DNA of 40,365 bases from an uncultured Planctomycetales bacterium (GTDB taxonomy: Bacteria; Planctomycetota; Planctomycetia; Pirellulales; S012-138). Below are positions 16,093-24,800 of the stretch, one piece after another (within the stretch, counting starts at the first letter, position 1; the number at the start of each line of letters is the position of its first letter). The stretch is taken from contig CALJLD010000030.1 of assembly GCA_937982665.1 (NCBI GenBank), positions 1 to 40,365 of the forward strand. The letters are read 5' to 3'. The notes beneath the pieces were generated by a model that had not been told where the DNA came from, did not search any database, and saw only the letters and a list, made by a program, of their open reading frames with translations. A program made the translations under genes and the position numbers.

Positions 16093-16701
16093 GTGCGATA
16101 CCCAAAGCGTCATCGCCGTGTGGTCTTACGTTCATTACTAGTGTGTCTTTTCGTTTTGGGAATAACCGGTGGGTTTGCGTTGGCTACATTCTTTGGTGCA
16201 GTGTTCGATGACTGGTCGCCTTTGCTGGCCGCGTTCTGTGGTGCCTTGTTCTTGCTTAGCCTTTACAGCGAGGTAACTGGTATAGTTGACATTTGGCGGA
16301 ATGTTCAAATCGTCCCATATTTTCGCCGAGAAGTTGGGGGACTTCGCACGCTTTGGTCAGGTCGCGCATTGGCACGGTATTGTACGCAACTCGATCGAAT
16401 TGCAGAAAACAACAAGGTATCAGCGTTATCGGAATTCGGATTCCCCAATGACATGTGTGGTGAAGAGGTAACTTGGTATCACCCGGCGCAGGGTTTGAAA
16501 ACCGTTGATGCGATCCTTCGTCTCCTTCACATAGGTGAAGGAGGCTTCGAGATTCCTGAGTCTGTCACCTTGGAACTTGAGCTGCTTCGCAAAGCTCTTA
16601 CATTGGCCGAATCCAAGAACATCGAATTCTGCCTCCTCTTGTTACAGGGGAGTCTGACGAGTTCATTCGATGCGCAAGGCTGCGAAGGCTATTTCTCTTG
16701 A
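16093..16701 (+). CDS. Two-helix membrane protein of unknown function
   Basis: The 202-aa product begins at a GTG (MRYPKRHRR) preceded by AAGGTG. Two membrane helices lie at about 10-34 and 41-60, with a basic N-terminus that should stay inside. The remaining 140 residues are soluble and cytoplasmic by this topology and show no motif I know (WYHPAQGLKTVDAILRLLHI, LELELLRKALTLAESKN). The base composition looks more A/T rich than its neighbours, which may point to transfer. Its last 13 bases overlap the 3' end of prmC on the other strand, so the two genes converge and share coding bases. Confidence 0.65.
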   Translation: MRYPKRHRRVVLRSLLVCLFVLGITGGFALATFFGAVFDDWSPLLAAFCGALFLLSLYSEVTGIVDIWRNVQIVPYFRREVGGLRTLWSGRALARYCTQLDRIAENNKVSALSEFGFPNDMCGEEVTWYHPAQGLKTVDAILRLLHIGEGGFEIPESVTLELELLRKALTLAESKNIEFCLLLLQGSLTSSFDAQGCEGYFS

Positions 16702-17606
16702 AGAGCTCCAAGTTGCGGTTCGCTCGGGGTTTCAGCTGTTCTTTCGACTTCGAAAGCCCGATCCAGCCCAGCCAGATCTTTGTGGAACTTCAGACCGCGC
16801 CAAGCGGAGTTGTTTGCGAACAATTGCTCAATCTGAGGGCGCAATTGCGGACTGATCTCACAGATCAGCACCCCACCTGTTACCAACCGTGACTGCGCCT
16901 GAGCGACAAGACGGTCGATGACTTCGGTCCCGGTTTCGCCAGCGAACAGTGCGGCCGCGGGCTCGTATTGGCGGACATCCCGCGGCAATGATTCGGCCTC
17001 GCCGGTTTTGATGTACGGCGGATTGGAGACGATCAGCTGGAACTGCACATCCTTCGGCACGTTGGCGAACAAGTCGCTTTCAACAAAGTTGATTCGCGGG
17101 GAAACGCCCAACGCCTCGGCATTCTCCTGAGCAACAACCAGCGCTTCGGCGCTTTGTTCGATTGCTGTGATCTCGGCCTGCGGTAGTTGTTTGGCTGCGC
17201 AAATGGCCAACACTCCGCTTCCCGTGCCAACGTCCGCAATTCGCAAAGGTGATGTGGTGATGGTCTTGGCGCGATCAAGCATCGCCAACACGACAAACTC
17301 CGTCTCAGGGCGCGGAATCAACACGGCCGGCGTCACGCGAAACGGCAACGAGAAGAACTCGCGCTGCCCAACGAGATAGGCGACCGGCGCTCCCTCTGCT
17401 CTGCGTTTGACCAACGCGCGGAAGGCCGTCTTGACCTCTTCGCTGGCTGGCTCGTCAAAAGCCGTGTAGAGCGAGATTCGCTCACAGCCGCGGACATGCG
17501 CCAAAAGAACTTCCGCGTCGAGTCGGGGCGAATCAGACCCGTGCTTGGCGAGATATTCCTTCGTCCAGTTCAACAGCCGGCCAATTGTCCAGGTTTCCGC
17601 AGACAT
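16689..17606 (-). CDS. prmC: Peptide chain release factor N5-glutamine methyltransferase
   Basis: This enzyme methylates the glutamine of the GGQ motif in release factors RF1 and RF2, using SAM. The 305-aa product has the helical N-terminal substrate domain, the block AVLIPRPETE (94-103), the SAM motif DVGTGSG (125-131) and the catalytic NPPY (195-198) that binds the glutamine amide. Length is slightly above the usual 280-290, with an extra tail ending in TPSEPQLGALQEK. No prfA lies beside it, although the two genes are neighbours in many bacteria. It ends within the last codons of the convergent gene at 16093-16701. Confidence 0.95.
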   Translation of the reverse strand: MSAETWTIGRLLNWTKEYLAKHGSDSPRLDAEVLLAHVRGCERISLYTAFDEPASEEVKTAFRALVKRRAEGAPVAYLVGQREFFSLPFRVTPAVLIPRPETEFVVLAMLDRAKTITTSPLRIADVGTGSGVLAICAAKQLPQAEITAIEQSAEALVVAQENAEALGVSPRINFVESDLFANVPKDVQFQLIVSNPPYIKTGEAESLPRDVRQYEPAAALFAGETGTEVIDRLVAQAQSRLVTGGVLICEISPQLRPQIEQLFANNSAWRGLKFHKDLAGLDRAFEVERTAETPSEPQLGALQEK

Positions 17607-17844
17607 GGCAGGCGCGCAACACGAATTCTCTACTGGGGCGTTTGAATGAGCAAAACGCCATTAGAACAAAACGCCGCTGCGGGGCCTAGCCGGGGCTTTT
17701 GCGGTGCGTTGGGACGCAATGCTGCAAGTCATCCTGGTACTGCGTCACAGCTAATGATTTCGATTCGCATTGACTTAACGCCTAGGCACTGCTGGACAAG
17801 CGGGCGAGCCTGAAGTGGCACCAAAATCGAACTATGGCAATGCA

Positions 17845-19215
17845 CTAGTTGCCTTGCCGCGGAATGCGAATCCGATCGTCATATGGTTCTGTCGGCAAGG
17901 GAATCGACTTCGCAAACTCCTGCAACTCTTTGCAAATCTCAGGGTGCGCAGCGGCCACGTCGTGTTCTTCGCCGATGTCTTCCTCCAAGTTGTACAACTC
18001 AAGACTAGCGGTGCCCTTGTCTTTGACGTAGCCGTAGAACTTCTTGCGGTCCGGCAAGATCATCTTCCAAGGACCAACCCGCACGGCGTGCAGTTCGCCT
18101 TTGCAGAAATAGAGATAGTTGTCGCGAGCACCGGCTTGGCTTTTGCCCAGCAGCAGGTCCGTCTGATCCACGCCGTCAATGATACGATCATCCGGCACCG
18201 CACTACCGGCCAGCGCGGCGAAAGTCGGCAGGAAGTCAATTGTGCCGAAGATGGCGTCGCTCTCAGTGTTGGCCGGAACATGCCCTGGCCAGCGCGCGAT
18301 GCAGGGCACGCGCAATCCGCCTTCGTAGGTTGAGCCTTTCGCCGCACGCAGTGGACCGGACGAGCCCCAGGCGAGCTGCCCGTCATGATTCTTGCGAAGT
18401 GTTTCCTGAAAGTTGCTCCAAGGCCCGTTGTCCGTTGTGAAGATCAGAAGCGTGTAGTCGCGAAGTCCGAGTGCATCAATTGCATCAAGCAACCGCCCGG
18501 TGTGAAAGTCCAACTCTTGCATGGTGTCGCCGTAGAGCCCACCGTCTGACGTGCCTCGAAATTCGTCCGAAGCATCAATCACGGAGTGCACCATGGTGTG
18601 AGCAAGATACAGGAAGAAGGGTTCGTCCTTGTGTTGCTGCAAGAACTCGATGCTCTTGTCCGTATAGATCCGCGTCAGGCTGGCCATGTCGTCGGTTGGG
18701 CCAATGCGCTGGTTGTTCTCATGCAGGAGAACTCGCCCGTTGTCATTGGCGCCCAACGTCCCGTAGTAGTAGTCGAAGCCTTTTGCGTTGGGCATGCGTT
18801 CCACAATCGCCGCGCGGTTGGAAACGTCCCACTTGCCGATGCACGCTGTGGCGTAACCGGCTTCTTGCAACAACTCAGCGACGGTGATCTCCGAAGCCGG
18901 CATGGACCACCCCAAACTGCGGACGGGATAACGCCCCGTCAACAGCGCGGAACGCGACGGTCCACAAACAACCTGCGCATAGAAACTGGTGAAGCGGGTG
19001 CCTTCCTCGGCAAGGCTATCAATCCGCGGCGTCTTGAAGTCCGTTGCGCCGTAGCTGCTGAGATCGCCGTAACCTTGGTCGTCGGTAAAGATGACAACGA
19101 TGTTTGGTACGCCGCGCTGAGATTCATCCTGCGCGTGAATATCGGCATTTAGTGACACAGTTGCGAATGCCCACACGAATGTCAGCGTGACTGTTCTGTG
19201 TCGCAAACGTCTCAT
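17845..19215 (-). CDS. Exported sulfatase (arylsulfatase type)
   Basis: The 456-aa product starts at 19213-19215 (MRRLRHRTVTLTF), which opens a signal peptide ending near ADIHAQ; the open frame runs on upstream but without family similarity. The metal site begins with VIFTDDQGYGD (41-51). The cysteine of CGPSR (84-88) should be converted to formylglycine, the catalytic residue of type I sulfatases, followed by ALLTGRYPVR. HTMVHS and TTDNGPW supply further metal and sulfate ligands. It would release sulfate from sulfated sugars or similar substrates outside the cytoplasm. No sulfatase-modifying enzyme is adjacent. Planctomycetes carry many such genes, often used on sulfated polysaccharides; the substrate here is unknown. 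Confidence 0.93.
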   Translation of the reverse strand: MRRLRHRTVTLTFVWAFATVSLNADIHAQDESQRGVPNIVVIFTDDQGYGDLSSYGATDFKTPRIDSLAEEGTRFTSFYAQVVCGPSRSALLTGRYPVRSLGWSMPASEITVAELLQEAGYATACIGKWDVSNRAAIVERMPNAKGFDYYYGTLGANDNGRVLLHENNQRIGPTDDMASLTRIYTDKSIEFLQQHKDEPFFLYLAHTMVHSVIDASDEFRGTSDGGLYGDTMQELDFHTGRLLDAIDALGLRDYTLLIFTTDNGPWSNFQETLRKNHDGQLAWGSSGPLRAAKGSTYEGGLRVPCIARWPGHVPANTESDAIFGTIDFLPTFAALAGSAVPDDRIIDGVDQTDLLLGKSQAGARDNYLYFCKGELHAVRVGPWKMILPDRKKFYGYVKDKGTASLELYNLEEDIGEEHDVAAAHPEICKELQEFAKSIPLPTEPYDDRIRIPRQGN

Positions 19216-19327
19216 CTTCTTGGCTGAGTCGTGAGCTGCAGGGATGGGGGATTGGCATCGCATCGCGGGAATCCAATGGAGTGAGCGTGGCGTGTAGCGG
19301 TCCAGTATCGCTCCACTTAGTGCCCAG

Positions 19328-20464
19328 TCAACTTCTTGATGAGTCGGGGATGGGACGCAAAAAACGAGTGAATCCTCGGCAGTCGCATGGATCGGCCTGG
19401 CACTGGAAGCAAACGGATTGCTGGTACTCACGCTTCCGGGGACCAAGAAGCGAATTCCTCCCTTCAAAGCCGCGGGCCAACGTTGTGAAAGCTGATGGCT
19501 GCGGCAGGCTGAGAATCGCTCTGAACGCCAACGGAGCGCGATGTGCATAGTGTCGGTATGTGATCCCTGGGGCAGAGTGACCAAGGATCTCAACCGATGA
19601 TTCCGGCATATGCTCGTCATAGTACGTCGCGCACGTTTTACGTAGGTCCTTCAAGACCCAGGGGCGTTCCTCCCCGCTCTCGATATCGCGTTTCGGAGCC
19701 ACGTCTGCGAGTTCGCAAAGTTGTCGGAATCGAAAGTTGGGGCGACTACTCCCGCCAAGGAAGACAGCAGAATCAGCGTTTGGTTCATTGGGTCGCAGAA
19801 TCTTCAAGTGAGCCCGGACCGTGCGATTCATCGGCCTCCAGAATGCCTTCCCAGTTTTCACTCGTCGATAATAGAGCCAACCCCAAGGTGATGGCTCTTT
19901 GAGCTCATGGTCAGGTGACTGACGGCCCCACGAGATATGTCGCCAGCAGATTGGTTCATGAAATGGCAACGTGCCCCAAACGGTTCCGGTGTCGACGCCG
20001 TAGTTGAAGAAGAACACCAGTGCAGCTCGCCAGTAACGCCCGACCGCCGAACTTTCCTTCCAACCTCGAGGCCGCTTCATGCGATGTGTCGCGAAACACA
20101 GCGCATTGAGCTCAGACTTCGTTAGATAGTGCTTTCCGGCAATGTCCCTTTGTGGCTTGCGTCTGGGAAACCGCGGCAGAGCATCGACGAAGTCATGCTC
20201 CCAAGCCCAAGACAGAACGGCTCTCAGGTCGGAACGCGCCTTGTTCATTGTACGTGCTGGAGTGCTGCCATTCCGCGTCAACGCATCTTGGTAGACCCAA
20301 TCTAGGAACTCGCGGATCTCTTTTCTGACGAGACGCTCAAGTGGAATCGCGCGATTCCAGCGCGACCATTTGCGAATGGTCGTGGCATATTCCTCTTCGG
20401 TTCGCTGGGCTGGGCTATTGGAGCAAAGGTATTTCGTAACGATTGGTTCAAGAGTCGTCGGCAT
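19328..20464 (-). CDS. Tyrosine-recombinase-like protein with altered catalytic residues
   Basis: The 378-aa product starts at an ATG at 20462-20464, seven bases after GGAG; a TTG four codons upstream is less likely. Residues about 10-100 resemble the core-binding domain of phage integrases. In the catalytic part the fold marks are RRVKTGK (hairpin lysine), LKDLRKTCATYY (second arginine, but lysine in place of the usual first histidine), EILGHS (histidine) and TYRHYAH (nucleophile tyrosine). At the first-arginine position, where GxRxGE is expected, the sequence reads GVDTGT, so that arginine seems absent. I recall similar planctomycete proteins annotated as site-specific integrases. No attachment sites or phage genes surround it, so activity is uncertain. 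Confidence 0.8.
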   Translation of the reverse strand: MPTTLEPIVTKYLCSNSPAQRTEEEYATTIRKWSRWNRAIPLERLVRKEIREFLDWVYQDALTRNGSTPARTMNKARSDLRAVLSWAWEHDFVDALPRFPRRKPQRDIAGKHYLTKSELNALCFATHRMKRPRGWKESSAVGRYWRAALVFFFNYGVDTGTVWGTLPFHEPICWRHISWGRQSPDHELKEPSPWGWLYYRRVKTGKAFWRPMNRTVRAHLKILRPNEPNADSAVFLGGSSRPNFRFRQLCELADVAPKRDIESGEERPWVLKDLRKTCATYYDEHMPESSVEILGHSAPGITYRHYAHRAPLAFRAILSLPQPSAFTTLARGFEGRNSLLGPRKREYQQSVCFQCQADPCDCRGFTRFLRPIPDSSRS

Positions 20465-20823
20465 CGTTGTCTCCAACGCCGCCGGCGATTGCTCATTTTT
20501 TTCGATTCCTACGGTCCGGCAAGGAAGTTATGCGTCCTGCAAGGTCGGTTCGGTTTGAAGCACGCTTGTCTGCTATTCAGCAGAAATGAGAATAGTTGGC
20601 GCAGCTCGTAACGCCCAGCATGTTCGTACCTCAGGACGCGACCGGTCACGCCCACCTGCGCAGTTGGCCTCCTCTTGCTCTAAAAAGGCGATTGCATGCT
20701 GCGAACCACGACACATCCATTGCACCTGCCAATAAACGCGGTCTACATTTCCGCGGCATGCCACTGATGATGCGAGGTGAACGGTGTTGCCATCGAAGAA
20801 TCAACCCAACAAGATGATCGCCA
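20465..20823. other. Intergenic stretch, nothing recognised
   Basis: The 359 bases between the integrase-like gene and the small membrane protein gene, both on the minus strand, contain no frame with recognisable protein character and no clear hairpin terminator. I looked for integrase attachment-type direct repeats and saw none. Confidence 0.45.
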
Positions 20824-21123
20824 TCAGCGGACAACGCCGAAGCCAGAGAGCAGATCACAGTGGTTCCAGGTGCTTACTTCTGCGATTGTTGCGTAAATCA
20901 TCCAGCCGCCTAAGAAGACAAAGGTGGCAAAAGCGCTGACGGCAAATGTGATCGAAACGACGTCGGTGACACGGTTCCAGAAACGGTTGCGCGCATTGAT
21001 TTTGATCGCCATGTCGCGGTGGCGAGCTCTTGTGTCGTTGACAGCGACTTGCGGCGAGATCGTCTCCAGGCGTCGAGGGATGGACAGTTCAAATCGGCGT
21101 GGGGTTGCGGTTGAAGTGGACAT
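20824..21123 (-). CDS. Small single-helix membrane protein, divergent from the sigma factor gene
   Basis: The 99-aa product starts at an ATG at 21121-21123, six bases after AAGGA. Its N-terminal half is polar and basic (RRFELSIPRRLETISP) and a membrane helix spans about 53-80 (VVSITFAVSAFATFVFLGGW). A short tail of about 19 residues follows. By charge the N-terminal part lies in the cytoplasm. It has no known family. The start is 226 bases from the ECF sigma gene on the opposite strand, so it might be a target or a membrane partner of that sigma factor; nothing in the sequence proves this. Confidence 0.6.
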   Translation of the reverse strand: MSTSTATPRRFELSIPRRLETISPQVAVNDTRARHRDMAIKINARNRFWNRVTDVVSITFAVSAFATFVFLGGWMIYATIAEVSTWNHCDLLSGFGVVR

Positions 21124-21349
21124 GGTTGGTCCTTGAGGGCTTTCGGGTCGCCAGGTGAAGTAAGCGTCACAAGGCAATCCGACGCAGGCGCTCAACGCGC
21201 CTCAGGCAAAATCAATATCTTTTCAAATTTTCAGGCGCGGACCTTCTCTAGGAACTTGGCGTAGCTGCCACACTCATCGAGGTTCGCTACAAATTCGCTG
21301 AGCATATCGAAGTGACAACGCGCATGATCGGCTGCTATGCTGGGTGCTA

Positions 21350-21928
21350 ATGGAAGAAGTGAGTCGCATCCTGACGTTGCTTTGCGCGGGTGAAACGCAG
21401 GCCAGCGAAGATTTGCTGCCTGTGGTTTACGTGGAATTGCGCAAACTCGCATCGCGGCAAATTCGCCAAAAGACTTCGAGTGACTCATTCCAAGCCACCG
21501 AGCTGGTGCATGAGGCCTTCCTGCGCCTCGTTGATGTCAGCCAGCAGCAACGCTGGGATTCTCGTGGCCATTTCTTCAGTGCTGCCGCAGAAGCAATGCG
21601 GCGGATTCTTGTCGAGAGAGCCCGAAAGAAGAGTCGCATCCGACACGGTGGCGAGTTTCGACGCGTTTCCCTGCCGGATGTTTCAACCGCGGATGAAGAA
21701 TCAACGGTGGATCTGCTCGCGCTTGATGAAGCGTTGACGCGATTCAAGAAAGAATATCCCAATCAGGCCAAGTTGGTGGATTTGCGGTATTTTGCCGGTC
21801 TGACATTGGAAGACGCTGGCTTGGCGATGGGAGTATCGCGCGCCACGGCTGTCCGTTATTGGGCATTCGCGAAAGCCTGGCTCTTTCGTGCAATGCATGG
21901 GAGTCCCGGCGCGAATCCAGAAGGGTAG
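21350..21928 (+). CDS. ECF-type RNA polymerase sigma factor (ECF-STK associated group)
   Basis: The 192-aa product has sigma region 2 (DSFQATELVHEAFLRLVD and onward to AEAMRRILVERARKKSR) and region 4 (LRYFAGLTLEDAGLAMGVS), with the recognition helix SRATAVRYWAFAKAWL. This is the form found in planctomycete and acidobacterial sigma factors of the TIGR02999 type. The start is placed at the ATG at 21350; a GTG two codons earlier is possible, and neither has a clear ribosome binding site. No anti-sigma gene is adjacent. A Ser/Thr kinase gene follows after 173 bases in the same direction, as reported for planctomycete ECF groups thought to be controlled by phosphorylation. Confidence 0.92.
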   Translation: MEEVSRILTLLCAGETQASEDLLPVVYVELRKLASRQIRQKTSSDSFQATELVHEAFLRLVDVSQQQRWDSRGHFFSAAAEAMRRILVERARKKSRIRHGGEFRRVSLPDVSTADEESTVDLLALDEALTRFKKEYPNQAKLVDLRYFAGLTLEDAGLAMGVSRATAVRYWAFAKAWLFRAMHGSPGANPEG

Positions 21929-22101
21929 CCGCTAGAGTCCAAAAGAGCTCTATTTGCTAAGAAATCGGGAAAAACTCAACGATTGGTGAGGCGCGCCGAC
22001 CAGCAATGTCGCATACCATTGTTGAGACATTCAGATGCCGATGCTTTGCCCGCGGCGTCTGGTCACGTTGTAGCAATGCGGAGCAGTCCCGGACAGAATT
22101 C

Positions 22102-24564
22102 ATGGCCAATGTCGAAGAAATCTTTGAGGCCGCTCTTGCACTCGATGGCGACGAGCGACGCAGCTTTCTTGAGCAGGGTTGCCCAACACCGGAACTCCGC
22201 AAGCAACTTGAGGAATTACTGGCTGCGCATGATCAGGCTGCGGGATTTCTGGAAGAGCCTCCTGTTCCCTTGGCCAGCAAAGAAACAATAGGCAAATGTC
22301 TGGATACCAAGAAAGACCGCGATCCTTCGCCGATCGCGTCATTGCTGAATTGTCTTGAGCGTGGCGACACTCCCGACTTCCTGGGAGAACTCAGCGATTA
22401 CGAAATCGAAGGTGTCATCGGTCGCGGCGGAATGGGAATCGTCTTAAAGGCCCGCGATAAGAAATTGCGGCGGACTGTTGCCATCAAGGTCTTGTTTCCT
22501 TCAATGGTCGCGGAGGCAGCTCATCACCGTCGTCTTCTGAAAGAAGCGCAATCGGCCGCTCAGATCTCCCATCCGAACATCGTCACGGTCCATTCTATTG
22601 AAGAAGCTGCGACACCGTTCATTGTGATGGAGTATGTCCATGGGGAGGACATTCAACAACGGCTGAAACGCTGTGGTCGCCTTCCTGCGTCAGATGTCGT
22701 TGCCATTGCTCGTCAAATTGCGGATGGGCTCGCGGCCGCACATCGGCATGGTGTCATTCACGGCGACATCAAACCATCCAACGTCCTGATTGATCCAGCA
22801 CGCAAGGCCAAGATTGTTGACTTCGGCCTGGCACAAGAGCTGTCGACGCATGTGCCGCGAGACGGTCAAGTGGCAGGCACGCCGCAATTTATGGCACCGG
22901 AGCAAACACGAGGAACACAGGTCGATCAGCGTGCCGATTTCTTCAGTCTCGGCTGCGTCATGTACGCTATGTGCACGGGTCGCGCGCCGTTTGAAGGAGA
23001 TTCGGTAACAGAGGTACTCCGTCGAGTTCGAGAGGCTAGCCCAGCACGGATCAACCAACATCAAGAACTAGTGCCGGAATCGCTGGAGGCATTGATCAAT
23101 CGACTCATGTCGAAGGATCCTGCTGATCGCCCAACCACGGCCGAAGAGATTTGCAAACGACTGGACGCGATAGGAAGCGATGTTGCCGTTCCAAGTCAGC
23201 AACGGAATACGGCTACGCCCCCGCGCCGACGGGTTTTGCAGACTCTCTTCGGGGCTGCAGCTGCTTTGCTCTTGGTGATTTTCATATCAGAAGCTGCCGG
23301 ATGGACCCAACTGCGCGCCATGTTGCAAGACGTGCTGCGCGTCAAGACTCCAACTGGCACACTCGTCATCGTTGTCGATGATCCCGGTATCAGTGTAACT
23401 GTTGATGGAGAGCGTGTTTCGATTGTCGACAGCAAGAAGAACGAGTTTCAGTTTGAAACGGGCAATCACATTGTCGAGGCATCCAAGGAAGGAAAGGTCA
23501 TCAAAAGCAAGATCGTCAGCCTCTCGCGCGATGGCAAGGAATATTTCTCCATCACAAAGGAGCCCCTTGCCGCGGCTGACGATGGTTCACCCGTCGTCAA
23601 CAACAAGCCAGCGGACAGCGGAAGGCCCTATGTTCCAATCACAGACGAGCCCATCAGGCTGGAGGGACACACTCACTTTGTGCTAAGCGTTTGCTATAGC
23701 CCCGACGGGAGCAAGCTGGCGTCCATTCAGTTCGGCGGCGGTATCCGTGTCTGGAACCTTGCTGACCGCTCTGTGGTATTTGAAGCATCCACACGGGAAC
23801 AGAACCCATCCCCCGTTGGCTTCTCCGCGGACGGCCGTCTCGTCTGCGGAGTCCACCAATGGAATGCCGAGACCTGGGAAAAGTTGGAAGACCTCAAAGA
23901 ACCAGTAATCGCCTGGAGCGGTGATGGCCAACTTTATGCAACCAAACGCGGGCAATCTGCGATCAGCATTTATGAAACTGAGGGTGATCAGTTTGTCTCG
24001 ACGTTTGAAACGAATCACACGAAGATTTACTCCGTGCAGTTCAGCCCGAATAACGAGTTGCTTGCGACCGCTGGCAACCGCAACGCCAAGCTATGGGACG
24101 TCGCTTCGCAAGAGAGAATTGGCGCATTCCACGTTTGCGATGACGGCGTCGCCGCAGTCGCATTCAGTCCGGACGGCTCCATGGTGGCTTCGGCCGGAAG
24201 GGATAAGGTCACCCGAGTTTGGGACGCGGCTCTGAGCGCGAACGCCAATTCGCCGCGTTTGACTTTGGCAGGGCACGACGACCATCTGACGGGGACTGTC
24301 TTCCTGCCTGGAAATAAGCACCTGGTAACTGTCAGCCGCGAAACGGCCATTACGTTTCCGGCCCCCGGCAAACGCGTCGGCAATACGATCAAGATTTGGG
24401 ACTTGGCTAGCGGAACCGAGATCTGGAATCAGTCCAGCCATAGGCACAATGTGACAGGGATCGCCCTCAGGCATGACGGCGGCCAATTCGCAACGTGTAG
24501 TTATGACAAGACCATCCGGCTTTGGAATGTGAATCCTCCTCCCCAGGTGCCAATGCCTAAGTAG
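22102..24564 (+). CDS. Membrane Ser/Thr protein kinase with WD40 repeats
   Basis: The 820-aa product starts at MANVEEIFEAALAL (ATG at 22102), the usual opening of planctomycete kinases; the 32 codons before it lack that similarity. The kinase domain (about 100-355) has the glycine loop GRGGMGIV (107-114), VAIK lysine (129), catalytic HGDIKPSN (220-227) and DFG (240-242). The loop has HGD where HRD is usual, so it is a non-RD kinase. A membrane helix follows (about 379-399). Next is a small beta region (TPTGTLVIVVDDPGISVTVD) like PEGA-type domains, then about six WD40 repeats (about 520-820) outside the cytoplasm. Its likely role is to pass an envelope signal to the cytoplasm; the sigma factor encoded upstream is the natural candidate substrate. 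Confidence 0.93.
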   Translation: MANVEEIFEAALALDGDERRSFLEQGCPTPELRKQLEELLAAHDQAAGFLEEPPVPLASKETIGKCLDTKKDRDPSPIASLLNCLERGDTPDFLGELSDYEIEGVIGRGGMGIVLKARDKKLRRTVAIKVLFPSMVAEAAHHRRLLKEAQSAAQISHPNIVTVHSIEEAATPFIVMEYVHGEDIQQRLKRCGRLPASDVVAIARQIADGLAAAHRHGVIHGDIKPSNVLIDPARKAKIVDFGLAQELSTHVPRDGQVAGTPQFMAPEQTRGTQVDQRADFFSLGCVMYAMCTGRAPFEGDSVTEVLRRVREASPARINQHQELVPESLEALINRLMSKDPADRPTTAEEICKRLDAIGSDVAVPSQQRNTATPPRRRVLQTLFGAAAALLLVIFISEAAGWTQLRAMLQDVLRVKTPTGTLVIVVDDPGISVTVDGERVSIVDSKKNEFQFETGNHIVEASKEGKVIKSKIVSLSRDGKEYFSITKEPLAAADDGSPVVNNKPADSGRPYVPITDEPIRLEGHTHFVLSVCYSPDGSKLASIQFGGGIRVWNLADRSVVFEASTREQNPSPVGFSADGRLVCGVHQWNAETWEKLEDLKEPVIAWSGDGQLYATKRGQSAISIYETEGDQFVSTFETNHTKIYSVQFSPNNELLATAGNRNAKLWDVASQERIGAFHVCDDGVAAVAFSPDGSMVASAGRDKVTRVWDAALSANANSPRLTLAGHDDHLTGTVFLPGNKHLVTVSRETAITFPAPGKRVGNTIKIWDLASGTEIWNQSSHRHNVTGIALRHDGGQFATCSYDKTIRLWNVNPPPQVPMPK

Positions 24565-24800
24565 GCAGCAAACGTTCCTTGGTGCGCTGCTGACTGGGCC
24601 TCATGGATACCAGCAGTACGCAGTGCAATCCCACTCGCGTTTATCGATGTGTCATATTCTCCAAGCGCGAGGCAAAAAGAAACGCAATCCGAAAAAGCTT
24701 GAGGCGCGATGGCTCGCAATGTCGGATTATGTGCTGAGGTAACTTCACCTCAAGTGTTTGATCGACGAGTCGCCCGCAAGAAATCTTGGAGAAATAAGTA

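Noticed and set aside
19328..21123. Integrative element around the integrase-like gene
   Set aside because: No tRNA, direct-repeat attachment site, phage or conjugation gene is seen on either side.
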